DNA of 64,000 nt from Erpobdella octoculata (Eukaryota; Annelida; Clitellata; Hirudinida; Erpobdellidae): positions 6,645,650 to 6,709,649 of the forward strand of contig OZ022238.1 of assembly GCA_963978895.1 (NCBI GenBank), read 5' to 3'. Numbering within the stretch: position 1 is the stretch's first letter; each line of letters begins with the position of its first letter. A program made the position numbers and the translations under genes. Positions 43,521 through 54,619 of the stretch are shown here, in pieces. The notes below the pieces were generated by a model. The model had not been told where the DNA came from. It was given only the letters and a program-made list of their open reading frames with translations, and did no database searches.

Positions 43521-44699
43521 CGATGACGATGACGACGATGATGGTGATGTTGATGATATTCCAACAGCTTCGATACCACTGAACATGACAATAGCGGCAA
43601 CCGAGGCAAGATCAAGCAATGTGGAAATCATTGGTAATCATTTCATGGTTTTAATCAAATGTTGTTGTTTTTTTCCAAATTATGAATATGTTAATGATTA
43701 ATAAATATGTTAATGATTAATAAATATGTTAATGATTAATGACAACGACTATGATGATGATAATGATGACGATAATAATAATTTCCTAACAAAGGAGGAC
43801 TCGTCTGCTTTGCTGTCGGCGTTCTTTTGCTGTCGACGGCGCTGATCATTCTCATCTATATATTAATCAAGAAAAGGTTGGTGGTGTTAGTAGTAGTGGT
43901 GGTTATGATCGATATGCTTGGGGATGGTGTTAAGGATCGTGTCGCTATTGATGTCGGTTGCGATGGTGGTGATGATGATAATGAAGATGATGATGATGAG
44001 GAGGATGATGATGGTGGTTATGGTTATAGTGACGATGACGATGATGGTGGTGGTTGTGGTTGTGATGATGGTGGTGGTTGTGGTGATGATGATGATGATA
44101 ATGTTGGTGTAAATTGTGGTAGTAGTAATGGCGATCAAGACGACGTTGATGATGTTGACAATAATGCAGTCTACAAAAAAAAGGAATGGTTTCGTTGGAT
44201 GTAACTGTAGCGATAATGCTGATGACATTACAGGAGGAAAGAAAAAAGAAAAGAGCAAGAAACGAGACAGAACTCCAACCTCAAGGACTACCACGGCAAA
44301 GGCAACGATGCATTCGATTACGACGACGACCTCAGCATCAGCGGCAACCACGTCGGCCTACCACTGCCGACGTCTCTCCCTCCAGCTATATTCAGCGTAT
44401 CTTCTCCGCACAACAACCTCACCGACTACAGCCGACAGTTCGCCGACTTCTCGCAGCTGGCAGACTACGAGCGTTCGATCGTTTCAGAAAACGTCGACAA
44501 ATCGAAACGCCAGGATTCGAACTCGTCCAGTGACGGCGAAGGAGTAGTGGTCAGCCTCCATCGGACTTCACCGCTGGCCGCCTTCTACCTGATCTACGAG
44601 GAACTCCACAAACAGCAAACTCATCTTCCGAGTTCTCAAACGCCGTCTTCCCTCGAAAACCAGCAAAAGAACAAATTCAACCGCTGGCAAGTGTCTTGA
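42057..44699 (+). CDS. Single-pass membrane protein with microsatellite-encoded acidic ectodomain (predicted)
   Basis: Assembled by reading splice sites. Exon 1 is 42057-42115: ATG in a CGCCATGG context, signal peptide MVTFKRAILLLILTFLGHA, donor AAG|GTGTGC. The exon ending at 43633 (ATTG|GTAATC) is certain only from about 43568 (IPLNMTIAATEARSSNVEII). Its frame is open back to 43090 through the whole GAT/GGTGAT repeat. An acceptor at 43094 would fit the phase and give an ectodomain of Asp and Gly-Asp runs. Exon 3 is 43795-43876: GGLVCFAVGVLLLSTALIIL, then IYILIKKR, a membrane helix. Exon 4 is 44234-44699: a 155-codon cytoplasmic tail beginning RKEKRKEQETRQ, Ser/Asp/Tyr-rich, ending NRWQVS. 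Total 382 codons in frame. Family not recognised; the exon 1 link is the weakest part. Confidence 0.6.
42612..42815. repeat. 18-bp minisatellite GATGATTATAAGTGTGTG
   Basis: About eleven units, lying in the first intron of the predicted membrane-protein gene. ORFs of the VDDYK type are by-products. Confidence 0.88.
43153..43550. repeat. GAT / GGTGAT microsatellite
   Basis: Alternating blocks of pure GAT and of GGTGAT hexanucleotides, ending with GAC-rich units and running straight into coding sequence at 43568. All frames stay open. In the gene frame it reads Asp and Gly-Asp. Confidence 0.95.
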
Positions 44700-44865
44700 T
44701 GCTGTTCCAAATGGCCCCGTCAGATCAGACTACGAATCTCTTCTCAATTTGTGGTGGTCTCGGTCGGTAATACACTGGCAGTGATGACGACGACGATGAA
44801 GCAGCCGTGATGACGATGATCGCCTAAAACTGACACGAAGCAAAAATTACATCAAAAGTCTTATA

Positions 44866-44871
44866 AATAAA
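44866..44871 (+). terminator. Poly(A) signal of the membrane-protein gene
   Basis: AATAAA 167 bases after the stop codon. Confidence 0.5.
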
Positions 44872-44899
44872 AAACTTCTTGAAAGAAAACACATGTAGA

Positions 44900-46230
44900 A
44901 AAAGAGTGGACAGGGAAGTAATAGTAATTCAAAGAAACCTCCTCAATTTGACACCTTCAGAGGCAGCACGCGTGACACTATAAATACTCAAATTATGAAA
45001 TTATAAATATTCAAGCAACCACAAAACTCATAAAATGACATGTCGTTCGTAAAGATTAAGAATTTCTTGCAGGAAAACGTCTTTTACTAATTTCTATAAT
45101 CTATTTATTTTCGTTTTAAATCGATTCGCCAGGAGGCGCCGTTCTACAAATTACACGTTCGACAGTCAAGCGATAGATTTATTGGACACGTCCCGATGCG
45201 TTTTTCATTTGTTAAATTGGAGTAGAAAAACTTAATTAAAAATTTTAGCTGTTTAGTTGCGTTAAATTACTTGCTGATTATTGTATTATAAATGTTTACG
45301 AGTTCCTCACAAGACTTAATCAAACAATAAAAGTGGAAAATCATAAGAAGGTTTTATTCATTTTTTAATAAACTTTTTTTTACTCAAATTTGTCATGTTG
45401 ATGAAAAAAAATGTTCAATCAGGCGCTGGCTTCAAAACTGGAAGTCGTTCCTTCTACTGATTCAAATAACGCTATTCTGAATTAATCTCATAAGAATAAA
45501 TGGTCACAACATGATTTTGATTTTATGTATCGTATAAAATGAAGATGAGTTTAATTAGTTGCGTAGCGGTTGTAGAGTCCACCGCCTGAAAGGGGAATCT
45601 ATGGTTCAAATCCAACTGTCGTCGACTTCTGTTTTTTTATTTTATTTTAATTCTTTTTTTACCTCGCTTCTATTAGCTTTACCTGGTGTTCGTTTGTTTT
45701 GAGTAAAAACTTGTAATCGATTTTGTACCACTTCCCATTGAATATTTTACTTCAGATTTAGCACACAAGCGTACTCTTGAAGACAATACACACATCCAGG
45801 GGCGTCAATTGGAGATGCAGGGGCCCCCAATAATTCTAAAAAAAATGGAAAAAATAGGGAGAAAGATGACGATTTTTTGTGAATGAAGACAATGCACAAA
45901 TTCAAGATCGTTATTTAAGGGCCTGCAAAGATTATAAAAAAATATTTGAAAAATAAACAGAGGAAGTTTTGAATTTTTTTTTGAAATTTTTTAGTAAAAG
46001 TTACTACTTCCTATTTCCCGGTCATCAGCTATTTGTGAAAGCAAAAGTGTATAAGAGACTGGTTTATTAAAAAGTATTTTAACGAAAAACTCCTTTATGT
46101 TTATTAATGACATTTCAAAACAAAAAATACTGCAAAGCTTTGAAAAATTAAGAAGTTAATTTTTATATCAACAGTAACACACAGCTTTAATTCAGTTTAT
46201 TAATCATTACAACTATTCACAGAACGTCAG
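44900..46230. other. Repeat-bearing spacer
   Basis: No gene seen. It holds a tRNA-like SINE (45.55-45.63 kb) and the left end of a hAT-type element near 45799 (CAGGGGCGTCAATTGGAG). That element shares TCATCAGCTA and GCAAAAGTGTATAAG-type text with 2.41 kb; its right end was not found. Confidence 0.5.
45558..45625 (+). mobile_element. tRNA-like SINE head
   Basis: GTTGCGTAGCGGTTGTAGAG and a near-perfect B box, ATGGTTCAAATCCAACTG, 20-odd bases apart as in tRNA-derived SINEs. No proper cloverleaf acceptor stem. Confidence 0.45.
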
Positions 46231-47576
46231 CCTGTACCGCTTCAATATCATAAATATTCAATGTGTAATAAAACACCACTGTGAACTGTTTGGTGAAACC
46301 TTAAAATGATTAGAGTTGTATAATTTCGTTGCGAGCGTTCCTTGACATCAGACAGCATATACACAAATACAGGATAAGGATAACTTCGTGTCAAAGACGA
46401 TAAAACATGGCACCAATTAAACCGATCGGAAATTAAAATTAATTGATTTTTTGATAAACACTATTTCAATAAAACTTTTATGTTCTCGAATAGCCCGATT
46501 AAATGTAATTTTTTACCTATTATAGTTTTATTCATGATTTGAAATTTTCTGATAAAATAGAAATAACTTCTTTACGACAAAATAAATAATTAATTCGAGG
46601 TCTGTATGGAAAGTTAGTAATTTTGAATCGAAATTGTACGATGGTAAACGTGGGCGATAATAGAGGGATATAGATATTATAGGTAAACAACATCGGTAAT
46701 TCATAAAATACGGAGATAATATTCGGTTATTTGTTTTTTGTTTTAACATCAGATTTTTGTAATTGTTTGCACGAAGCATGTTACTTTGTTGGCCTACTTC
46801 GTATAGAATTACTCGGTAGTTGTAAGGCGCCTGTTCTATAGTAAACAAACATTATCTTTGTAAAAATAAATTGGTTTGTATTATGTAGGTTATTTATATA
46901 ATCTATTATAAAAAATACTAAAAAAAATAATTAATTTAAAAATATGATCTTTGTATTGGCGGCTAGCGCTAGAAGCCATGTGGTTTAGGTTTAGTAAATG
47001 TAGAGATATAGCAGCTCCTTAAAGGTATTCATAACAAGGGTGTCGTTTTAAAATTATATCGTTAAGCATGTGCTTATAGATAAACTGCGTATATGTTGAA
47101 ACAGTTTTATAATGTACTTTTACCACTGTAAGTTTGTAAAAAACTTCAATCTTAATGACAAATGAGTGAAACATTTAAAATAAGTGTTTTATTTAAAACT
47201 TTTAACTTTAAACGGTTGCTTGGGAGAGTTAACCGAGACACAACAAATTTTTCTAAATTAAACAAAAATACTTCATATTAATTAAATGTGAGCATGTTGC
47301 AATTTAAAAACTTTCATTTGATTAATATCATAGAAAGGCGGTGTTTGGACACGATGCTTTTAAATGAACGTAACACATTTTTTGGTACTTCCTGTTTTTA
47401 TCTTTTGTTTTTTCTCTTTTCCCACTTTTTCCTTCTCTTTATCTCTTTTGCAGTAATTTTTTATAAAAAAAAGTCTTTGTTTTAAATTATTTTTATAAAC
47501 GAGTAGGAAAGAAAAAGAGTAAATTAATTTTAATTGTAAAGAAATTTTTTCTACGAAAACACCTGCAGGTGGTGTC

Positions 47577-47993
47577 CATGGTGGGAAATCATTTAATTCA
47601 TGTAGTGATGAATCATCTAAGTTGGTTGAAAACTATCTTGTTAGTGTGTGGATTGAAGAAGGACGCAAGACTTCATGTCAAACATTTGACCAGGCACGAT
47701 TTCAAAGTCATATTAATAGTGGTACGCCAAAGACACTGGCACAGTTGTCCTCAAGTGTCATTAGAAACTATACACAGCGAGTTTTTTTTTATATCAAACG
47801 GAATGTCCTCACTATCTTGATTGATGATGCTCCGATTCTCAATGCAATAGATTATGGCTGGTTTTTAGATGGTTGTACCATATTTCCTTTTAAAGGTCCT
47901 GAACCAATTCCAAAAAATATGTTGATTTTGTGCATATGTGGTGGTACATGTGACACCAACTGGTGTTTCTGTGCAAAAGGAAAACTTCTATGA
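47577..47993 (+). pseudogene. Transposon-type ORF remnant with cysteine-rich C-terminus
   Basis: Open frame through FNSCSDESSKLVENYLVSVW, then FDQARFQSHINSGTPKTLAQ, YGWFLDGCTIFPFKGPEPIP and LILCICGGTCDTNWCFCAKG. The CxC-x3-C-x4-CxC pattern resembles CXC/tesmin-like metal-binding tails found in repeat-encoded proteins of many invertebrates. It lacks a start and lies in a multicopy unit, so it is a mobile-element relic. The exact family is not identified. Confidence 0.5.
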
Positions 47994-48507
47994 GTTATAT
48001 ATTGTCACATATTACATTCAGTCTCAGATTGTCACGACAAATAATTTATAGGCATTATATCTGCAAATGAAGTGCTTCAGGTGAAGTCGAACCAGTTTAT
48101 TATCAATGCCATAACATTATTAAATGTGTTTTGTTTTGTAATTTCACTGGTGAATTATAACAAACAATTTTATCTTGTCATTGTTAAAAAATAATTCATA
48201 CTTTACTGACAACATTTTTACTGTTTTCGGAGGCCATATTAGATTATTTTTGTCTCATAATTATCGTAAACAAAATGAAATAAAGTTTTGTCTGATTTAT
48301 AAAAAAATTATAATTATCAGTCGCCATATTGAAAATTCAAGATGGCGGACTTATCCCACGCTTTTAGTAATTCCTCCTAGTGCCGTTTTACAATTGTCAG
48401 CTACTGAAACAAACTTTCAAACTCTGCCCTTTACCAAGTGTATGCGGGTCTATATGACGGTCAGTACTACCAATCTACTTGTCGTTGTTATACCATTTAT
48501 TAGTGTA

Positions 48508-48535
48508 CTAGCGGTGTTACCCGGCATTCACCGAG
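48508..48535 (-). mobile_element. Helitron 3' tip
   Basis: CTAGCGGTGTTACCCGGCAT followed by diverged text. Only the terminus is recognisable. Confidence 0.4.
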
Positions 48536-49199
48536 GCAGGGGCGCAACCGGCAAAAAATGCTGGGAGGGCTCAAGCTTGAAAATGGAAGAAAGCCCGCCG
48601 CATGCGAAAATTGTTGTTTAACTATCTTCAGTCTGCAGTATTTTCTGGTATGTTTAATAATTTATTAATGATAGAAAATAAAGACTGCAAACTGAAAATA
48701 GTCAAACTCAGTCTCAAACCAGTTTAAGCAATTGTTAAAAAATAAGTATATTAATAAATGTAACACCCCTCACCCAAAGAAAAACCCATCATATTTGGAA
48801 AATTTTGTTAAAAATATATGGAACCTTACTGTATTCGAAATTTCTATTTATTCCATTTGAGGAATTTGAGGTATTAAACTTTGAAGTTTAAATCGAAACG
48901 GCATTTAAATATCGATCGCTGTATCAAAGTTTTTTTTTTTATAACTGATTGGAAATGTTCAAAAATTGTGTAAATTATTTATGAATGCTATAAAAAAATT
49001 GAGAAATGCAAAAATTTCTCAAATTTTGAAGTTTGAGCTGCAATGGCATTTAACTAGCGTTTAAAATTTTAGATTTCCTATCATAGTAACAATGTCTTTT
49101 TTTCAAATTTATAGTCACAAAGTCTTACAAATGTTATAATTTATTGAGGTTGTTATGAAAGTTTGCAACACCAACACCTAACAATCATATTATAATTAT

Positions 49200-49473
<274 letters not shown>

Positions 49474-49749
49474 AGATTAAATTAGCAAAGTACTTCAATT
49501 ATGAGCTGAAATCAGTCCAAGCTACGTTAGAGGACAAGTTTTAATAGTGCCTTTGCCATGTTCATTTATGGTAAAGTGTCTGTTTCTAAATTTTATAAAT
49601 TTTCTACCATTGTATGATTTGTGTGATATATTAGGTTCAAGAAATTTGAGCCAACAAAGTTTGTACTATATGAACGCATTTATTTCTTTTACCGCATATA
49701 TATCGTTTTATGGTTTTATAACGCATACAAATAAATTTTAATATTTATA

Positions 49750-50060
49750 TTTCACTTTTTTTTATTACGAGTGTTATTTATTTAGAAATAAAGTTTAGTT
49801 TTTTAAATCTCAACAAGGTTTTTTTAAATTGATAAAATTGCATTTACGAAAAATATGATTTTGTTACATTTATAAAAGCCAAATTGTTTAAAAAATATTT
49901 AAGAAACATCGAGAGTTCTTGAAAAATATGAAAATACACGTCAGTTGCGCCAGTCGTGGAAATAAACCGATTTGAACTAAAACACCACTCTGAGCCTTTC
50001 GGTGAAACCTTAAAACTTTGATTATCTCGTTTGCTGCTAGCGGTGCGTATGGGTTCTCTG
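49750..50060 (+). repeat. Dispersed repeat with AAACACCACTC core (plus copy)
   Basis: Inverse of part of 16.64-17.07 kb and parallel to 54.17-54.33 kb. Landmarks: CACGTCAGTTGCGCCAGTCG, AAAACACCACTCTGAGCC, TTCGGTGAAACCTTAAAA. Confidence 0.8.
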
Positions 50061-50324
50061 CCGTCTATCGCGATAATGCTGATTGTCAGTTGCTCACGGT
50101 TTTGAATGGTGGCAATGTTGTGGATGATAAAATTGACTAGTTGTGTTTTATGTTATTTATGAAATTATGCAGCAGCAGTAAGACAATAAGTTTGCCGGAA
50201 AATTTACCACCAATTGGTAAAGCTACAATTGTTTATACGTTTTTGAATGGCAGTCTCTGTCGATGAAGATTTTAACACTTAATGAAATATCTGGTAATTT
50301 AAAAATACGTTTGATTAATTTTAA

Positions 50325-50500
50325 TTGATTTAAGGCCTAATTCATGTCGGAAACATTCAATTCATGTATTGCCATCCAGAATAAAGCTTTCCTGAAAGGT
50401 TTAGAGCTCTAGCTGGTCAAAAAGTGGGTGGATTTTTGTTTCTAAGACTTGATCACTACAGACAAACAAACAAACAAACAGAGAGACGAGTGAAATTAAA
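50325..50500 (+). repeat. Repeat R2, copy 1
   Basis: AAGGCCTAATTCATGTCGGA, ATAAAGCTTTCCTGAAAGGT, TAGCTGGTCAAAAAGTGGGT, then (CAAA)n and GAGAGACGAG. Parallel copy at 55.08-55.20 kb, inverse at 56.16-56.35 kb. Its layout resembles R250 (GTCAAAAA, CAAACAGAGA). Confidence 0.75.
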
Positions 50501-50519
50501 TAAAAGCATTAAAAAAACG

Positions 50520-51190
50520 TTATTTAATTAGTAGATTTAAAATAAGTCAAAACATTTCAAAGTACATTTTGTTTTACAACATTTAAAAACGCAATTTCAC
50601 ATTTTTACAGATTAAACAACTCAATTTAATTTTTCTCATTAATATTTTTGTTTACTAAACACAATGAAAATAAAACCGCACACTGTGGCACATTTACATG
50701 TGAGTTTGTCCAAGAAAACCGCATATTGTGGCTCATTCAAGTGTGATGCTGTCTAAGAAAACCGCATGTGGTCCGACGGCCAGAATGAATGCAATAAAAA
50801 TGCTACACTTGAAAGAGACTTCTTTGCTACTAAGAACAACAAAAATAAATCAATGTTTAATTTCTGTCTTTAAGTCAAGTTGCACTTCCGTTTTTTACCT
50901 CTGGAAGTATGAAGTTTCGTAAAAAATAGAGTTATTATTTATAGTAATTATTCATAGATAAAGATCATTATATATTAATATTATGATACTTTGACATTAT
51001 GACTTAGCTTAACGACATCGCAGGTTTTTTAAAACAAGTTTAGTGTATAAGCTGAACAAATGTTATGACTAGTGTAGAAATAGTTGGAACAATCAAACAG
51101 TGAAAAAACTAGCAGAAATAGAGAGAATAGTTACATCGTTGTTTCTAATGGTTACGACAATAATAACAATGAAATACAAAAATAACGCAA
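50520..51190. repeat. Segmental repeat, copy 1 (partner at 57355-58020)
   Basis: Near-identical text over about 670 bp, e.g. CCGCACACTGTGGCACATTT, CGCATGTGGTCCGACGGCCA and CACTTGAAAGAGACTTCTTT. No ORF; the 64-codon ORF is chance. Confidence 0.85.
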
Positions 51191-51194
51191 CTGC

Positions 51195-51290
51195 TAGTTC
51201 GTGAAACATTTGGAAGAAAAGAAAGAAGCGGTAAACGAGTGTATACAAGGGATTCGAAAAGAATGGTATTAATAACACTATCGTCATAAT
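51195..51290 (-). pseudogene. Duplicated GPCR exon fragment
   Basis: The minus-strand frame reads IPFFSNPLYTLVYRFFLFFQ and then departs. The same segment (SNPMYTLVYRIFLFFQ) is part of the GPCR exon at 62.4 kb. Only the pre-TM5 end is present, so this is a non-functional duplicate carried with the flanking microsatellite. Confidence 0.7.
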
Positions 51291-51346
51291 CATCATCGTC
51301 ATTGTCATCGCCATCGCCATCGCCATCGTCATCGTCGTCGTCGTCG

Positions 51347-51385
<39 letters not shown>

Positions 51386-51470
51386 CCATCATCATCATTA
51401 TCATCATCATCATCATCATCGTCGTCGTCGTCATCGTCATCATCATGATCATTATCATGATCATTAATCT
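51290..51470. repeat. (ATC)n microsatellite
   Basis: ATC, GTC and GCC trinucleotides, equivalent to the tract at 62440-62600 in the second duplicate. Confidence 0.93.
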
Positions 51471-53058
51471 TAACTCAGGAAACGTTTGGTTTTCTTATTA
51501 TCAATATACTTTTGTCAACATTAACAACGCATCACCTATGTCGCCACCATCATAATCATCGTCATCATCATCATCGTCATCGTCATCTATTCACCAAACA
51601 CTTGCCTTTACCACGTCAGTTTTATAAATATTCAACGTATAATAAAACACCACTGTGAACTGTTTGGTGAAATCTTAAAATGATTAGTGTTCCATCGATT
51701 CAATGCAAGCGGTCATTTTCTCCAGGCGGGTTGAGATACGTTCAGATATACATCGTGTTACCAATTAAACCTTTAGCTTTATTCATGATTTGAAATTTTT
51801 TGATAACATGGGAATAACTTTTTTACGACAAAATAAATAATTAATTTGAGATATGTATGAAAAGTCAGTAATTTTGTATCGAAATTGTACAAAATTAAAC
51901 GTGGGCGATAATAGAGGGATTTAGATAAAGCATAGATAAACAACATCGGTAATTCATAAAATACGTGGCAGAATCCGGTTATTTGTAAATAAAATGACAT
52001 TTACGTGGTTCGTAACAGGTGGCCTGGGTCTAAAAAAAAGAAAATAAACAGCCTGGAACGCCCTGCAAGTTCATAACCACAAATGTAAACAAAACCTTGA
52101 AGTTTAGTTACGCCCATTCGAAGCATGTTACTTTTTTGGCCAACTTTGTGTATAATTACTAGGTATTTGTAAAGCACCCGTTCTATAGTAAACACACATT
52201 ATTTTTGTAAAAATAAACTGGTTTGTATTATGTAAGTTATTTATATATTCTATTATAAAAAATACTAAAAAATAATTAAGTTAAAAATATGGCTTTTGTA
52301 TTGGCGGCTAGCGGTAGAAGCCATGTGGTCTGGGTTTAGTAAATGTAGAGATATAGCAGCTCCTTGAGGGTATTCATAACAAGTAAAGGAAAAAAACGAG
52401 TTTTTCAACACAAACTTTAATTTCAAATACACTCGATATAGAAATACGAAAGGTGTTCAAATTAAGATTTTTTAATTGAATCAAGTATTGTCATCCAATA
52501 TAAAAAGCTATGTTAAAAGTTTCAGCTTCCTAGCTAGTCAAAAAGCAGGTTTAATTTTACTTGTAAGATTTGCGTACAGAGAAAGCCACACACACAAACA
52601 GAGATTGTAACCTAAATAAAAGTTGTACAAAACTGCAATCTTAATGACAAATGAGTGAAACATTTAAAAACAGTGTTTTATTTAAAACTTTTCAAATTTA
52701 AACGGTTGCTTGGGAGAGTTAACCGAGACACTTTTGGAGACCTTTAAATAGCATTGGTCGAAACAAATTTTTCTAAATTGAACAAAAAACTTTATAATAA
52801 TCAAATGTGAGCATGTTAGAATTTTAAAACTTTCATTTTATTAATTTCTTAGAAAGGCGGTGTTTAGACACGATGCTTTTAAACGAACGTCACATATTTT
52901 TTGGTTTTCCTGTTTTTATTTTCTGTTCTTTCCTTTTTTGCCACTCTTTTTTTCTTTTTTTTTACAAAAATAGCAAACAAAGTTTTTGTTTTAAAATGTC
53001 TTTATAAACGGGAAGGAAAGAAAACGAGTGAAGTAATGGGAAAGACATTTTTTCTACC

Positions 53059-53447
53059 ATGGTGGGAAATCATTTAATTCCTGTAGTGATGAATCATCTA
53101 AGTCGGTTGAAAAATACCTCGTTAGTGTGTGGATTGGAGAAGAACGCAAGACTTGAAAATCATATTAATAGTGGTACGCCAAAGACATTGTCAGAGTTGC
53201 CACCATCCTCAAATGTCACCAGAAAAAATACAGCGAGCTTTTATATCAAATGGAATGTCATCACTATATTTATTGATGATGCTCCGATTTTCAGTGCAAT
53301 AGATTATGGCTGGTTTTATAGATGGTTGTATCATATTTCCTTTTAAAGGTCCTGAACCAATTCCAACAAATTTTTTGATTTTGTGCAAATGTGGTGGTAC
53401 ATGTGACACCAACCGACGTTTTTGTGCAAAAGGAAAACTTCTATGAG
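53059..53447 (+). pseudogene. Second remnant of the cysteine-rich transposon ORF
   Basis: DNA homologous to 47.58-47.99 kb but broken by deletions and stops. The ends (GGTCCTGAACCAATTCCAAC, GTGGTGGTACATGTGACACC) are conserved. Confidence 0.6.
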
Positions 53448-53784
53448 TTATATATTGTCACACATTACATTAAGTCTCAGATTGTCACGACAAAAAATTT
53501 ATAGGCATTATATTTGCAAATGAAGTGCTTCTGGTGAAGTCGCACCAGTTTATTATTAATGCCATAACATTATTAATTGTGTTTTGTTTTGTACTTTCAC
53601 TGGTGAACTATAACAAACAATTTTATCTTGTCATTGTTCTTCTCATTGTTAAAAAATAATTCCTACTTTACTGACAAAATTTTTACTGTTTTCGGAGGCC
53701 ATATTAGACTATATTTGTCTCATAATTATCGTAAACGAAATAAAATAAAGTTTTGTCTGATTTATAAAAAAATTATAATTATCG

Positions 53785-53815
53785 GTCGCCATCTTGGAAA
53801 TTCAAGATGGCGGAC
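53785..53815. repeat. Perfect palindrome CGCCATCTTG / CAAGATGGCG
   Basis: 10-bp perfect arms with a 6-base loop (GAAATT). The matching site in copy 1 (48.33 kb) has a mutated left arm. Confidence 0.85.
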
Positions 53816-53850
53816 TTATCCCACGCTTTTAGTAATTCTTCCTATTGCCG

Positions 53851-53965
<115 letters not shown>

Positions 53966-54169
53966 AGATTAAATTAGCAAAGTACATCAATTATGAGCTG
54001 AAATCAGTACCAGCTACGTTAGAGGACAAGTTTTAACAGTGCCTTTGCCATGTTCATTTATGGTAAAGTGTCTGTTTCTAAATTTTATAAATTTTCTACC
54101 ATTGTATGATTTGTGTGATATATTAGGTTCAAGAAATTTGAGCCAACAAAGTTTGAAATGCTGATTGTC

Positions 54170-54610
54170 AGTTTATGAAACAACGAAAGTTCTTGAAAAT
54201 TATGAAAATACACGTCAGCTGCGCCAGTCGTGGAAATAAATCGATTTGAACTAAAACACCACTCTAAGCCGTTCGGTGAAACCTTAAAAGTTTGATTATT
54301 ATCTCGTTTTGGTGCGAGCGGTGGCTGTTATATGTACGCCCATTAATGTCCTGTTATTAGGACCCGCATAGTCTATGCACATTTTTACATAACTTGACTT
54401 GTCTGTCAAGTTTTGAATTGATATCGGCATCTTTTAGACAAGTTAGAACTATAAACTTTCAGCATAGACTTTAGCCACCCGCCAGAAAATTATTATTAGT
54501 TTTCGAAGCGATTTAATCATTATTTCAAATAATTTTATTATTTAATTTTTAATAAATCTAAAATATTTTTCTAGCTGGCACTAACGTTGTTTAAATGAAG
54601 TTTTAGGTAA
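54170..54610 (+). repeat. Dispersed repeat with AAACACCACTC core
   Basis: Parallel to 49.9-50.06 kb and inverse to 16.48-16.93 kb, including CTAGCTGGCACTAACGTTGT near its right end (inverse of ACGACGCTAGTGCCAGCTAG). Confidence 0.8.
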
Positions 54611-54619
54611 TCCTGACTA

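Noticed and set aside
43827..44547. Acidic and basic ORFs at 43.83-44.20 and 44.12-44.55 kb
   Set aside because: The first is intronic GAT-type DNA; the later ones are wrong frames of the cytoplasmic-tail exon at 44234-44699.
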